Assembly: GCA_905178155.1 (NCBI GenBank)
Contig: CAJINV010000002.1
Span: 10,828,634-10,892,633, forward strand
Origin: Amoebophrya sp. A120
Taxonomy: Eukaryota > Sar > Dinophyceae > Syndiniales > Amoebophryaceae
Direction of reading: 5' to 3'
Length of the DNA stretch: 64,000 bases
Shown here: positions 23,479 to 36,929 of the stretch, one piece after another
How positions within the stretch are numbered: position 1 is the first letter of the stretch
How the letters are laid out: each line of letters begins with the position of its first letter
Made by a program: the position numbers and the translations under genes
The notes under the pieces: generated by a model
Told to the model about the DNA's origin: nothing
The model's input: the letters and a program-made list of their open reading frames with translations, nothing else
Database searches by the model: none

Positions 23479-24939
23479 ATGGAAGACGAGAATGCCGTCG
23501 ACCCCGTTCTGCAACTGCAGCGGATCCGCGCCCAACGCGCGGCTGCCGCGGGCTGGTACCAGGCGCCAACCGCCGGCGGTGGGTGGCAGTGGAAGCACCG
23601 GGTTACCGGCCAAACCGTCCACAGCTCCCTTGACCCCGAGACGTTCGGGAACAAGGACGAAAAGAACAAAACGCAGACCTCGGAGAAGGCGAAAATTGCG
23701 CAGAAGCGCGAGGAGCTAATCGCGAAGCAAAAGCAGAAGGAGGAGGAGGACAAACTGTCGCGGCTCCCACCCGCCCTGCGAAAGCGACTGGAGGCGCGAG
23801 GGGTGATAAAAGCGGGCGGGGCCGCTCCGGCACCAGCTCCCGCGGCAAAGGCGGTGCAGAGCGACTCCGACAGTAGCGACGACAGCAGCGACGAAGAAGC
23901 AAAAAGGAAAAAGAAGCCCATGCTCCCCCCCGGGGGCGGGCCGGCGTCCAAGGTTCCGAAGGCCAAGCCGCCGACCGCTGCGGCGTCTGCCAGTGCGAAT
24001 CTGGATTTGGCGACCTCATTGCTGAAGAATGCGGCCGTAGCCGCCGCGAAGCAGGTCCTAGCCGCGCCCGACGAGGACACTTCCCTGGAAAACGAGCCGC
24101 TGCCGAAGGGCTGGGAGAAGGCCAAGCACGGCGACAAAGTGTATTACTGGAATCCGTTGACTGGCGAAACGACGTACACGCACCCCGCGGCGCGGAAAAA
24201 GGAAGAAAGCGACAGCGCGCACGCAAATGTGTCGTCGAAAAAGGACAGCGCGGACGTCGGCGGCCGGAAGATATTCACGGAGGAGGAAACCGTTCTCATT
24301 TGCGAGCAGGATTTAGGCCGCGTGATCGGGAAGCAGGGCGCGAACGTCCGGTTGCTGCAGGCGTGCTTGGGGGGGCGAGACGCCGCGCAGATCATCATGC
24401 CGAAGAAGCAGGACAAGCCGGACGCTGTCGCACTGAACGGGAAACCGGCGTTCACGGTGAAAATCCAGTCCGGATCGGCAGCTCTGTCGAAGAAGGGAAA
24501 AAATGCAATATCTCTGTTCATGACGGGCAGTCTGAAGAAAAAGATGGAGGAGTGCATCAAGCAGGCGGGCCTGAAGCTCGTAAAGCCCGAGCCGCCGAAG
24601 GGCAAACAGGCGGAGCCGGATGGCGGTGCCGCGCCAGGGGGGCCCGACGGAGCGCCGGCGGTTCCGGGTGGAGACCAGTCAAACAAAAGACCAAACGCGG
24701 ACCCGTTCAACAGCGCGGCAGCGTGGGCCGCGCAGCCAGGGGGTAGCGCGCCGAAACACGACCCGTTTGACGCTGCTGGCGCGTGGGCGAAGAGAGCGCG
24801 GAAACACGAGGACGCGAAGAAGAGCAACGTGGACCTGATGGATCCCTCGGCGTACTGTGATGCTCCGAAAGGTGGCTGGGGCACAGGTATGAAAAAGACG
24901 GAGCATGGCGACGACGTGGATTTCCATCAGTACAGATGA
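23479..24939 (+). CDS. WW- and KH-domain RNA-binding protein
   Basis: A single exon of 486 residues; the ATG lies in strong context (CGCCATGG). Residues about 22-53 resemble a degenerate WW unit (GWYQAP then WQWKHRVTGQTVHSSLDPET). Residues about 204-238 are a clear WW domain (PLPKGWEKA, YYWNPLTGETTYTHP), which binds proline-rich partners. Residues about 264-364 hold a KH domain with its GxxG loop (RVIGKQGANVRLLQ), which binds single-stranded RNA, with an insertion after it. The C-terminal third repeats a PFNSAAAWA / PFDAAGAWA motif and ends in a short conserved-looking tail. A pre-mRNA splicing or mRNA-binding role is likely from this combination. No intron interrupts it. Confidence 0.85.
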   Translation: MEDENAVDPVLQLQRIRAQRAAAAGWYQAPTAGGGWQWKHRVTGQTVHSSLDPETFGNKDEKNKTQTSEKAKIAQKREELIAKQKQKEEEDKLSRLPPALRKRLEARGVIKAGGAAPAPAPAAKAVQSDSDSSDDSSDEEAKRKKKPMLPPGGGPASKVPKAKPPTAAASASANLDLATSLLKNAAVAAAKQVLAAPDEDTSLENEPLPKGWEKAKHGDKVYYWNPLTGETTYTHPAARKKEESDSAHANVSSKKDSADVGGRKIFTEEETVLICEQDLGRVIGKQGANVRLLQACLGGRDAAQIIMPKKQDKPDAVALNGKPAFTVKIQSGSAALSKKGKNAISLFMTGSLKKKMEECIKQAGLKLVKPEPPKGKQAEPDGGAAPGGPDGAPAVPGGDQSNKRPNADPFNSAAAWAAQPGGSAPKHDPFDAAGAWAKRARKHEDAKKSNVDLMDPSAYCDAPKGGWGTGMKKTEHGDDVDFHQYR

Positions 24940-25920
24940 TAGGACTGCTCTGACATTAAGTATAACTTTCTGTGGACAATCGACATGGACAAAATAACGA
25001 AATAGCTCATGAAGTAGCGACCCAACCCCTAAGTTTGATACATGAGAGCGCACTGATTTCAAAGTGAGAAAGAATTTCTAGCAAAGTTCATGCGACCCGC
25101 TTGCCGTGCTGTTCAAGTTCAACTTGTTCCCCGGGACACACAGGGAGAATCATAAAGCGTCTGAACTTCTAATTCCCGCATTGTGTTTTTTCACGAGAGA
25201 GCTTCGGTTGCACGTCACCTTTTTTTCTTGTGCTTTTCTTGAGCGAGCCCGCGCTGAGCTCTGCACCGAGTTGATCCATTGTTTTTTCCAGCTATACAAC
25301 TCTGTCTTCCACGACACGAAGACCTGCTTGGTTCATCGTCATCGTGGTTCCTCCAAGGGACGCGGGCGGCAGAGATATCTTCAAAATCCATTTCCGTCGT
25401 AGTCAATCCTCCGCATCACAGGTTCCTTGCTCTCACATGTGCTTGTTGCGTACCACGCTAGCATCGTCTCATTTAGTATTTCGATAGGCCGCGTCCGCGT
25501 CGTGTCTTGTTCTTGTTGACCTTGCAGGTGCGCTTCTATAGCTATGACTAGCGTAAGTAATGACGATGAAGACGAGCCACATGCTCCTGTGACGTACATT
25601 CTTTCATGATGTGTGATTAGGAAGTTGTACGAGTCTGTGTCCAAGTTCGGGGGCGCCGCAATCTCCACTCGGCTAGTTTCTGCTGTGCTGTTCTCTTTTT
25701 GTGAATCTACGTCTGCGACACAGCAATTATTCTGTTTGTGCCGTGATTTGCATCTACTTTTTCTGTGAGACATCAACGAACTGTCGCTTTGACATCTGGT
25801 TTACAGTAGTCACAGCATGCAAGACAGATGAGCTATAATTAGAAGGCCACGATCCCGATCGTGGTCCTTTACCTTGCTTTGCTGAATTGCACGGTTGTAG
25901 TTCGACTCGTTTATCACGAC
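24940..25920. other. Intergenic stretch with one possible minus-strand ORF
   Basis: The only notable frame is a minus-strand ORF from an ATG at about 25773 down to 25381 (130 residues, Ser/Thr-rich, no recognised domain), divergent from the kinase gene. It has no splice or homology support. A short palindrome of 18 bases lies near 25847-25864, just upstream of the kinase ORF. Confidence 0.3.
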
Positions 25921-28900
25921 ATGTACTTGCGAGAAGTGGCGCCCGGTCCTTCGCGCCAGCAGCATGGGTCGCACGAGAAGCCGGGGCCTCTTTCGCCGGG
26001 TAATGATGTTGACATCGCGTCAGCGCCTCAGGCGTCTGACCCCAAGGCGAAAGACGATCCCGTGGCTGCTGCAAGTACGGGGATGCGACGTTTTGCAGCG
26101 GCTTCATCGTTGATGCTGGACGAAGGATCCATGGTGCGGACGAGTGCGAGCCCACTGTCCGTGACCGAGAGCATCCTCCTTGAGGAAGACGAGGATGCGG
26201 ATCTGTTGTCAAAATGGATGCGGGGTGAGGACTGCGACGCTGGTGCGCCAACCGGAAGCAGGACATCTCACCAGGACCACCACTTACAAGCCAGCCCCGC
26301 GACTTCCGAAGAGGCTTCACCCCCATCCGTCGTGCGCAGCGACGAGCCGCTTTCGCATCACAAGCCAGACCACATTGGAGAGGACCACGAGGAGACTGAC
26401 AATTTACGGCGCATTGACCCGACGGCAGGGCCAGAAATAAAGCAAAAAGAATCACCTGAAAGTAGTGCTGATCGCGCTCCACCTCGAGTCAAAAAAGCTG
26501 AGAGCTCTACGACATCCGCCTCTGGTACGTCCCCCACGCAGAGCAAACGGGAGCCAACTACCGCATCTGGTGCAACTGTTGATGTCACAAAGGGTGCGGG
26601 GTCATATGGTGCTGCCCCAGCCTACGCGCCGACGCTTCTAGAGCACAGTGACAAGAAAAGCGGCTTTCGCGGCGGCGCGATCAAGGCTTCATCTACCTCC
26701 AAGCACAAGCAGCCATCGTCACCCGTTGGAACTAAAGGTTCCATGCCGGAGCGCCCGTCGTCCAAGCCCTTCTCGTCGGTGACCGTTTCAACGAGCGGCT
26801 ATCTAAAGCCCATGCTGTCCCAATCTACCTTATCGAAGCTGATGCGCACGAAGGAACAGCAAAGCAGCATCCCGGTGTCGTCGTCTGCGTCGGCGGTGTC
26901 TGCGTCGGCGCTCTGGGAGGTGGACAAACGGGTCACTGAGACCGTGCCGACGGTGTCCAGGTGTTCGTCGATCAGAACGGACTACATCGTCGAGTCCAAC
27001 TTGTTACCCAGTATGCAACCAGGAATTCAGGTAAGAAGTGCTCATTGAATAGGTCTCTATGTGGATTGGGAGGGAAATAAAAACACAGCTACTTTGATGG
27101 TCGAAGGGAAGGTGAATAGGGTGCGGTCGGCAGGACAACACTGCAGTCCTGGCTAGCTGATTTTTCGACGAGTATGCCACATCGGTGTGCATGCCTTCGT
27201 CCATCATGGTATCACATAGTTTCTTCCATTCTCCACTTAAGTACAATGCGCCTCTACCACCCTCAGGTAGTGACCGGGTTTCGAAAACGGGACAACCTTC
27301 CCGTGATCATCAAGGCTCGCGCGAAGAAGCACTCCTTTGCGGGCAAGGACGAAGAGGTTCGGTGGGTGCAAAACACCGTCACGCTGATGCACTCCGCGGC
27401 CATGCAGTCGGCCGTGATCGTGAAGATTTTGGAGGTGCGCGAGTCGTCCAAGTCGTACTACATCGTGATGGAGCGGGCCCGCGGCGTGGACCTGTTCACC
27501 TACTTTTTGGCCGCGCAGAAGTACGCGTTGCGGCACAGCGGTCAACACGGCCCCACAACCGACGCCAAACTGGACGCCGACGCGGACCAGGTGGTCACGG
27601 CGGTGCAGGGCAGCGGCAGCACCGCAGCCATCATTGCGCCCGCGATCGAGCGCGTGCGGCAGGTCGCCTTCGAGGTGCTGCAGGGGATTTCCGTTTTTCA
27701 CCGATGTAATTTGGTGCATCGGGATCTGAAGTTGGAGAACATCGTGCTGCACGACAACATGACCCCGTGGGCCCGGTCCAGCCCGATGCGGTGCAGTTTG
27801 AAGTTAATCGATTTTGACACGGTCACTGAGGCGACGAACAACGCGATGCACGTGGTGGGCACCGATCAGTACATCGCGCCCGAGGCGTATTTGGGCGTGT
27901 TTTCCGAACTGACGGACGTCTTCTCCGTGGGCGTTTTGCTTTACAAACTCGTCACGTACCAGTTTCCGTTCCGCGAGGAGATTTTCGACGACGCACCGGA
28001 CGACAACAAGGCGGGAAGCCCGGCCATGGCCCGGATTCGCCAGCGCATGAAGTACGCGATCCGCAACATCGACTGGTCCCACGCTGACTGGACGGCGAAC
28101 CCCAACGCCGAAGATTTCGTGAAGAAGTGCCTCGCGTTTCTGCCGGCGCAGCGCATGAGCTGCCAGGTGGCGCTGCAGCACCCCTGGCTCGCGGATTACG
28201 TCGAGGAGCGAACGAACATGTCAGTTTCCCCGAGCGGGGTGGTTGGAACTGCAAGTGCGGGGAAAGACAAGGACGGTGCCGCGAAGGCTTCTGGTACGTC
28301 TGGTGCCGCAAGTGCAGGAGCATCTGCTACTTCGCCGGGAGTGCCAACCATGGGTCCAGATCAAGTTAGAGATGGAACGACGAGAAATAGCGATGCGGCA
28401 AAAGAATCAGAATTGGGTGATGCATCCTTGAAGGCTACAGGAAGTTTGATCGTGGAGCCAAAGCAGGAAGGGGTCAATAAAAAGGATCTGATAGCAAAGA
28501 CTGACTCGGAAGTCGCAGCGCTGAGAACGAGAGAAATATCAAGATCAGAGCCGACGACCACCGGGAAACATAAAGAGATCACAGACGATACAGCGACCAG
28601 CGAAAAATCTAGCGTGGAGGTTAATAAACACAAGAAGTCCCCGCCTGCAGCGCAGCAGCTTGGTGTCTCGCAAGTGTTGAAACGCGAGCTCTCCGGCGAT
28701 ATGCCGTTGTTTGACAAGGATCAAGATCCGATCATTGCACAGCGGGGTTCGTTCACGGGCAGCGAGGACAGTGTGGCACTCGACGACGACACCAAGAACC
28801 TCCTAGCCAAAGCGTTAGTTGCGCAGCTGGTCCCACCTGAGGCCGTGCTGCGGTCGCGCGAGCTGATGGGCGCTACCGGCGGGAAGGACGGCGCAACGGA

Positions 28901-31900
28901 GAGCAGCCAGAGTCCGCAGGAACGGATGCAGATCGCGTTCACCAGTCTTTACTCCCCCTCCTCGGCACAAAAATTGCGCACACTGCACAACCGCCTGAAA
29001 AAGTGTCAGTCCTCCGCCTCCTCGGCTTCCGGGAGCGTGCGCGGGGGCAGCGTGCGGGGGGAACGTGAGCGGCGGAATGGAGTCTGCCGGGGACTGGCAA
29101 ACAGTAGTGACAAGTTTGGTTCGGACAAGAACTTTCCACTGCAAGATGAGCGGGGCAGTAGCAATAATGCCGGCAGCAGCCATAACCCGCCGGACGGCAG
29201 TCCCTCGTCTGCGTCCTCCGACAAAGCGCCCGCGATTGGCACGCCCTCCTCCTCGCCCGAGATACCCACACGAACAGTTGAAAATAGCAGCAGCTACAAC
29301 AAGTTGGGCCACACACTGCTGCTGGAGAAGACGGTAAGTAACGTGCCCAGTATAATTCAGCAGCCCGACACGTTCGGAACGCCCTCGCCGTTTCCACGCC
29401 CAGTGTCGCGCTACTCGACCGGAGAAACTCACTCGGAAGCCGACTCCGAGTGGAATCCGTGGCGGGGAACCAGCAGTTCCTGTGGGTCTACCGCCAGCTG
29501 GTGGGCGACCAGCATGTGGCCCTCGGTGTACAACCAACATGGCCAACACGACTCTTCGGTCAGCCCCGGAAACATGAAGATTCGGCACTACAACCGGCGG
29601 TTCGGAAGTGGCGAATTCGCCGCGCCGGACACGGTCTCCGACACTCTGCGCAGTCCGATCCCGCGCCGCAACTCCCTGCCAACGGAAGAGGACGGGTTCA
29701 TTTCCGCCGCGGGCGGTGGAAGCGCCGGTGACAAGACGAGCGACAGTCGGCAAGGCGGGTCCAAGGCCAGCCGGTCGTCCTCCTCGCAGCAGGACGAGCC
29801 GACGCCGTTCCAGCGGCAGCTGGCGAGCATTCGACGGCTGCCGGCGGGCCGCGGGTCCGTGATGGCGCAGCTGTATGGGGGAAACAAGGAAGAGGAGCGC
29901 GGGCGGCTGTCCGCCACGTCCTCGCCGCCCGGGAGCATACTCGGCGGGGGGTCCAGCAGGGATCAGGCGTCGGGATCGTACCAGCACTTCAAGATCCAGA
30001 ACGCACCGCCGTCGCACGACACGCTGGACAGCCGCGGCACCAGCTACAGCCATACGCTGTCGTCCTCTCTGATGACGAAGAACAGCACCGGGGGAGCACC
30101 GCAAACCGAGACAACGGAGTCGAGGGATCTGGTTTCCACCGTACAGTTACGGCGGAACGAGACCGAAGAAATCCTGGAGAGGCAAGCGACGAAGTATTCG
30201 GATGACAATTTTGGTGACCACCAGCAGATTTTGCAGAGTGGTCGCACGACGTTCCGGATCAATCCAAAGTTGCACGGTAAAAAGAACGGTGGCACAGCTG
30301 CAACAGTCAACCGGGCGATTAGCGCCAGCACCGCCGGCGCCACGGGGCAAGTCACTTCCAGTCGCAGCACGGCGTCCACGCCTCTGTTCAAGGAGACGAG
30401 CGGGCTCAGCGACCTACCCAATAAATTGAAACACGGTAAGGAAGTGAAGCGGGCGCCCCTGAGCAGCGAGGCCGAGGAAATTTCCAAAATGTCGAAGACG
30501 CCTTTGAGTCGTCTGGCGTTGCGCAGGTTCGAGATTCTGTCTGCGTACCGCAAGCGCACCCGGGAGTCCAACGTGCAGGAGTGGCTGCGCAACCTCGCGC
30601 ACGACGCCATTGCCCACGCGGATCGAAACGTGATCACAGAAACCGTGGGCGGCAGCGGTCCCGCGTCTAGTTCAAACTCTTCTGACACGCCCCGCGGAGC
30701 AGGCTTCCCCCGCGGACCTACCATCATCGCGCGCGCACCGTCCGGTCTTGTTGTGCCCAAGGAGCACAGTATGACGGGTGGCATGGCCGTGATCACGGAA
30801 GTGTCTGAGGAGACCGACCAATCTCCCCATCTCTCGCACCAGGACACCAAGAGCACCGCAGGACAGCTCTCCAAGCAGGTGAGCGCGGTGGATCAGGAAG
30901 TGATAGAAAGCAGGCTTTACGGAACAACTGGAAATACGACCATACCGCTTCGAAATCGCAGCGGGTTGGCTCCTTCGTTCATGTCGCCCTTGCACGTTGC
31001 GCTGCCGCACAACGTGCCGCCGCTAGCGCAGGACGGCCGCGTGCGCTCGCGCTCGATGTCCACGGACGTTGTCGGGGTCGGCCCCGGCGGAAAGCCCCAC
31101 CTCGCGGTATACGGTGGCGCGGCGGCAGAAGTCCCGACTGTGCCAAAAGTCAGCGACGAGTTTGTGTTGCGCCAGCAGTCCGGACCCGCGCGGCACGGTT
31201 CCGGGGATCAGCCTGACCGCGAGGATGACGGAGACTCGACTTACGTGCAGAGTAGTGTCAACAACATGCGCATGTCTGGGTCCGACCGAATCGCAAACGC
31301 GACTAAGGACAGGGAGAAGAGAGGAAATCGGCAGTATCCGCCCATGAAACTTTCCTCCAGCGGGCACAGCAGTTCCTACTTTCCCGAGAGCAGTGGTGGC
31401 GCACCGAATGACAGCGGCACCGACCAGGCCAGCTCCGCCGTTCCGCACGTCGACGGGGAGCGCAGCTCGTTCGGGTCGCACAAGTCGGGAGGTACGTCTT
31501 CGGAGATCTGCCAGAGTTGGGACGTTTTTTGCAGCGCGGAGGCGCGCGACTTGGCGGTTCCCGGCGCGCTGAATGCGGAGCACAGCGGTCACAGCAGCAG
31601 CAGCGCGATCCATCCGGCAGCGAACCTGCTGGTAAACCCGTCCATGGGTCCGAACGTGAACAACCGCGTTCTGAACAAGCAAGTCTCCAACGGCCGTATA
31701 GGCCTGGTGGAGTTCGAAGAGGACGACGCCGAAAACTACGACGTGCTACCTGACGCCCTCCTGTGCTCCACCGACCGCATTGTCGTTGCCGCGCCCAAGT
31801 CCAATGAGAGCGAGGAGGGGGGGGGACAACTCCTCGCGCCGAGGAGTTCGTCGTCCGGGAGCAAAGAGGACTTTCTTCTGGCCGTCAAGGTGCCTTCGAA

Positions 31901-34900
31901 AACGGATAGCAGGACGAGCTCCGGGGACGCTGGATCGGCTGAGCAGGGAGGCGCGGCGACGCGCGCGAGCGAGAAAGTTCACCAAGATTCACGTGCGCGA
32001 GGGCCTCTCCTCGCCTTGCAAGAAAAGTCTCATCACATCGAAGCGACAGGAGTTTCCTCCTCCGAAGAAAATTCACATCGCGAGTCGGTGGACCAGTTCC
32101 CGATGCACGACACGGTGTCCGCCCTTTTCCTGCGCGACTCATTGTCTGCCTCGCTGGACGAACAAACTTCGATGTCGCAGTCGGTGACACCCCGGGGAAT
32201 GCCTTCCAACCAAACGGTCGCGACCAGCTCGGCGGCGTCTGGAACGAGCAGCCGGAGCAGTTCCGCCTCCAGCAAAAAGTTGCACGGCGGGACTGCAGAA
32301 CGGCCTTCGCCGCCAACGACCACCCCACCCGGGACAACCATGGGCACGTTCCTCAGTCAAAGCGTCCTGGAGGAACAAACGAGTACAGGTTCGCTGCAGC
32401 CGTCGTCGCACCAATTTTCCTTGTTTGGGCAACCGCTGGCGAACGTGCCCGAGGAAACCACCAGCTCGGACACCGGTAGCTCTCCGAAGCTATCGCGAAA
32501 CGCGTCCAACAACAGGTCGCTCCCCGTCACGGGCCTGGTTCCGGACAGTTTGCGCATGGAAGCGTACCTGCATTCGTCGTTGCGCGCAAGTTCCGGCAGC
32601 GACTCATCTTCGCGCTCTCTGTCCAGTAAGAAGCTGAAACTGGCGTCCCCTCTGGGGGCTTCTTCCTCGCCGCACCAGCGCGGTAGGAAGCTCACGGACG
32701 ACGGACTCGCCAGTGCTTCGGCGGAAGAGAGGAGCACGCCGCGGGCGGCCTTGATTTCGCACATTCTGCATTCTTCCGATAGCGACCGGGCGAATTCCAC
32801 ATCGGAAACCGAAATGGGTTCCCATGAGTTACCAGTACCAATGCACCGACCAAAGTCTGCGTCCACCCCCGAGTGTGGCACATTCCCCATTCTGGAGAAT
32901 AATCATGACAGTGCCTCGGACCCCTCCTTGGGGGCAACTCTTTCGCAGAGCGCGCCGGCGGAGGTACTAGTGCCTACCCAATCCGTGCGCCGGGCAGTAT
33001 CCCTGCCCACTACAGGAGAACAAACAGAGGAAGAGATGAAGGCCACGACGGGTTTATCTATTCCAGACGGCAGCGTGCGGACGCTGCAGGTCGAAACGGG
33101 GTCCAATCGCTCGACGTCGTCCCAGAATAATTCTGACGGGGACGATTTGTCCTCTCTGGACGGAGACCAGCGGGAGCTGCTGCTACAGCTGCTCGACGAC
33201 GACGACCTCGGCTTCGGCAAGCTGCTGGCGATGGCGGAAGAGGAGGTGGCCAATCCCTACCGGACGCCGCACGGGTTCCGCAACCCGGAGACCGGGGAGG
33301 TGGCGCAGCTACGATTACTGGAGGAGTTTTCGGCCTCGGACGATGACGATGCTTCAGCACTGGCCAGTGACGAAGAGATCGAGTCTTCCAACGCGAGGGG
33401 GCCCGATGATCGCGGTCCCGCGTCCGTCGACAATTACCTGCACAGCGATGTTGATCAGGACGATGAAGAGGAGAATTCCATTCTGCTGGCGACGCATCGT
33501 AGAAAGCTTGCGCAATCGTCGGCCAGCGCTGTGAGTGACAGCAGCAGCGCTCAGCTTTCCTCCGAGCAGCGATCGCGCGGCCGGCTGGTTCGAGACGAGC
33601 GAGCACTTGTTGACCCGCAGGAGATATCACTTCAAATCAACACGACCGAGGACGAAGCACGCGTCAACACACAAGAGCCGACGATTCTGGCTCGGGCAGT
33701 TGCGGACCGGACGGATACCATTGCCAGCGCGCCGCCGGTAATGGCCGAAGTTGTGGATGTGGCGTCTTCAAAAGATCAGGCCTCTGCCGAGGTGGCCGCA
33801 ATGGTTCCACAACAGATAATCAACAAGACACCGCGCAAGACAGAAACCGGATTATTGCAGCTATTCAAGCATCATGATATCATCATCGAGGAAAACACCA
33901 AGGTTGGAAACGCTCCGCACGAAATTCAACCTAGCAGCGCCGCTACGACGTCACTCGCACCGCCCCAACCGGAGGCGAGTAAGTCCGGCGAGACTCCTGC
34001 TGCAGGAATGACTTCCTCGGCCCTCAGCAACAGCCGGCGGACGGTGTCGGGTCCACGCCTCGCGTCGCGCCGCCACTCGGAAATCCTGCGCCAGACGCCC
34101 TTGCCGCCACAAATGGGGGATATCAGCAGTCCGCAAGCTCCTGAAGTGGCGCCGCTCCCCCCCGAGGTGCTGGATTCGGCGCTGCGGCTCGAGCACGTGC
34201 TGGGGATCGGTCAGGACCACCTTCTGTCCGCATCAACCGGCGGATTCTCTTCCTCAAGCAAGAGCTTCCGGCGATCGTCGACCGGCGGGTTCGCGGGGTT
34301 GAAAGAGCCAAAGGTGCGCACCAGCTTTCACGTCTTGTCCAAGGAAAAGACGCCGGATAACAAGAGTCCGGTGAACGAGAAAACGCCGCCAGGTGGCAGT
34401 AAAATGCAGGTGTTGGGGGCGCCAACCGCGCCGCGCGCGCAACAGCGGGGCTCGCACCCACCAACTAGCTACACCGCGCCCCCGGTATCGGGTATAGAAA
34501 CGGACGAACAGAGGAGCTTCAGCGTGCCGAGTATCGTCGGGATGGAGACCCGGCGCATGAGCCGAAACAGCATCTCGAACAATTTGAACGCTACCACTTC
34601 CAGCCGGCCCAGCTACCATTCCACCACCACGGGCACCGACGGCGAGCAAAATCTCGAGGCCATCCAGTTGCGCGATGACAACGTGAGTCAGTTGCTCGCG
34701 AGTGCCGCCGGGAAACTGGGGAAGCAGGTTGCCGACGAGATGAAGAGATCCGCGGCCCGGAAGCACCGACGCCACTCGGGCGTCGGGGCGGCGGTGCCGT
34801 TGTTCACGGCACAGCAGAACAACAACGTGCCGGGACCAAACACAACAAACACTGCGCTGCCGGCCGCGCCTTTCAACATTCAACAACACGGCGAAAATAA

Positions 34901-36929
34901 CCCTTTGCGACGCTACATCAGCGTGCGAGCCGGGGAGGTCAACGAAAAGGCTTCTCTCACGGAGGAAGAGCGGTCCGCGTCCGCGGAAATGAAGGGAAGT
35001 ATTAACGTTGCCGGCGGTGTCATATCCGCAGCTACTGGAGGAACAACTGCGCCGGAGAGAAAAAAATCCAAGGGAAAGCTACTGGCCTCGTATCTGCGGT
35101 TGATGGCAACGCGAAACAACGAGTCTGGTGCAGAAGTTGTGCCTGGCGAAACACAAGATGTCAGTTTGAGCAGCAAAGACGTCAGCAAAGATCATGCCAC
35201 GCCCACGGGGGGACCTCCGAGTAGCGGTGTCACCAACAACGGCCGGGATCGTCGCCCCATTGAGCGGATTCGAAAGAATCGCAAGTATCGGGAGCTGATT
35301 CGCGACATCGACGTGGATTCGTCGACGTCAACGCTGACGGCCCCACCGCAGCAGCCCACGCAGCACCCGGCACAAAGTTCCGAGGAGAGCGCAAACTCTC
35401 CGCGCGACGATCCCGCGGTGGCGCGCAGCGAGGAACAAAATGACACGTCTGAAACACAGCCGGCGTCCAGCGACGCCGGTATTGGTACGACGGCAGAGCG
35501 GGAGCGGTTGACGAGTGCGGCGTCGGAGAGTGCAGGTAAGGAAAGTGTCATGATTTCGGAGAAAGCAGCCTGTGTTGAACAACGGAAGACCACGGATGGA
35601 GCTGTGGAGACGAGCGCCGACAAAAAGAGTGAGGACGCCGTCGTGAAGCTGGACCAAATTCCGCCGGAAAGTACAATTCTGGTTGAAACGGTTTCGCCTG
35701 AACCTGAAGAACCAGAGGGCGCTCCTATCGGATTCGTACCGGCGGTAGGCAGTGCGGCGCATGCGGTCGAGGGCAGCTACACAGAAAGGGGAACCACAGG
35801 TCTGATCGCTCCTGAGAGCAGTACAAGTGGACGCACATCCCCAACAGCGTCTACGGTTACTACAGGACCGAAAGCAAGCGCGGGTGGACTCCCAGATGAT
35901 GCGAAAGAAACCATTGAAGACGAGAGCCATCATCTTCGCGCAGGTCCTGTTCTCATGTCAGGAACAAGCGGTGACAAAACCGTTAATCTTTCGGGGGGCC
36001 CACGTGCGCGGGCTCTGGAGGCAAAGCTGGACAAGCTGCTGCACAGCAAAGACCGGCTTCTCGGTTCGCGTCGGACATCTGAAGCGTCCCGATCTTCGCG
36101 AGGGACCCGCCGCACCTCGTCTGTGGGGGCGTCTCGTCGCGCCTCCGAGAACAATTCCAACAGCCCGTTCGCCTCGAAGGGTGTGCTACGCTCGCCCAGC
36201 GCCAATTTCTCTTCGTCTCGTCGTCGCACGCGCAGTTTGCCCGCGTACCTATCTCCGCGCCGACAGACGAGCCTGCGGTGGCACTCGAATGTTGGAGGAG
36301 AGGACGACTTGGCGAGAAAGGTGAAGACGCGCATCCAGCGGATCAAGAGAGCAGCGCCCGCACCCGCGACGTCAAAATACACGTCGGGAAACCGACCGAG
36401 GCTGAGAAAACCACTCGGCACGCAGTCTGCCCCGTCCTCGCCAAACGCGATCCAGTCGCCTGTCGACACCGAGACTGTCGCCTTGTCGCAGGACGCGCTG
36501 AGTCGGTCGCAGCGGACCGGATCCGCGGAGGGGCAGGACGTGGAGACCCGGAGCCAGGCCTCCGTCGCGTTGAGCAACCACAGCTTGCGCAGTAGCAGGA
36601 GCAACGAGGTGGTGGAGGAGAAGTTGCGCGAATACATTCTCGAGAATCTAGGCACCAACGAAATGGCCCAGTTCTCGGGGTCCAAAAGGGACGCTGGCGT
36701 GGTGGAGGCGTATGACCAGCAGTCGGTAACTGCGAGCGGCCCGGCAGATTACACGGGCACGTACAAAACCGCAGCGAGCAAAAAGGGCATGCAACGACTT
36801 TTGCGGAAATTTTTGAAAAGTTTGACCAAAATCAGCCACGCACCCAAGGACCGGCAGCGCCAAACCTTTCCCCTACCGCAAGCCGGCGCCTCCGCGGCGG
36901 ACGGGCCCAGAAAAAATCCTCGCACGTAA
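25921..36929 (+). CDS. Giant protein kinase with DFD motif and disordered tail
   Basis: Two exons, 25921-27030 and 27267-36929, joined by a GT-AG intron in phase zero; about 3,590 residues. The first 360 residues are disordered. The kinase domain spans about residues 365-685: an invariant-type Lys in LPVIIKARAKK, catalytic loop HRDLKLEN near 520, Mg-binding loop LIDFDTV near 551 (DFD instead of DFG), GTDQYIAPEAY near 574 and DVFSVGVLLYKL. The glycine-rich loop is not evident: the stretch before VIIK, formed across the exon junction, has no GxGxxG. Catalytic Lys, Asp and Asp are present, so activity is plausible. The remaining 2,900 residues are Ser/Thr/Pro/Glu-rich with many Arg-Arg-x-Ser-like sites, ending in a short basic helix. 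It resembles CDPK/CAMK-type Ser/Thr kinases without visible EF hands. Confidence 0.85.

Noticed and set aside
25381-25776. Minus-strand ORF of about 130 codons upstream of the kinase
   Set aside because: Only an open frame with an ATG; no domain, splice or codon evidence. Kept as a note in the intergenic entry.
28815-30104. Long minus-strand ORF of 429 codons opposite the kinase tail
   Set aside because: Arg/Ala/Gly-rich translation typical of an antisense shadow in GC-rich coding DNA; the plus frame continues unbroken for 9.6 kb.
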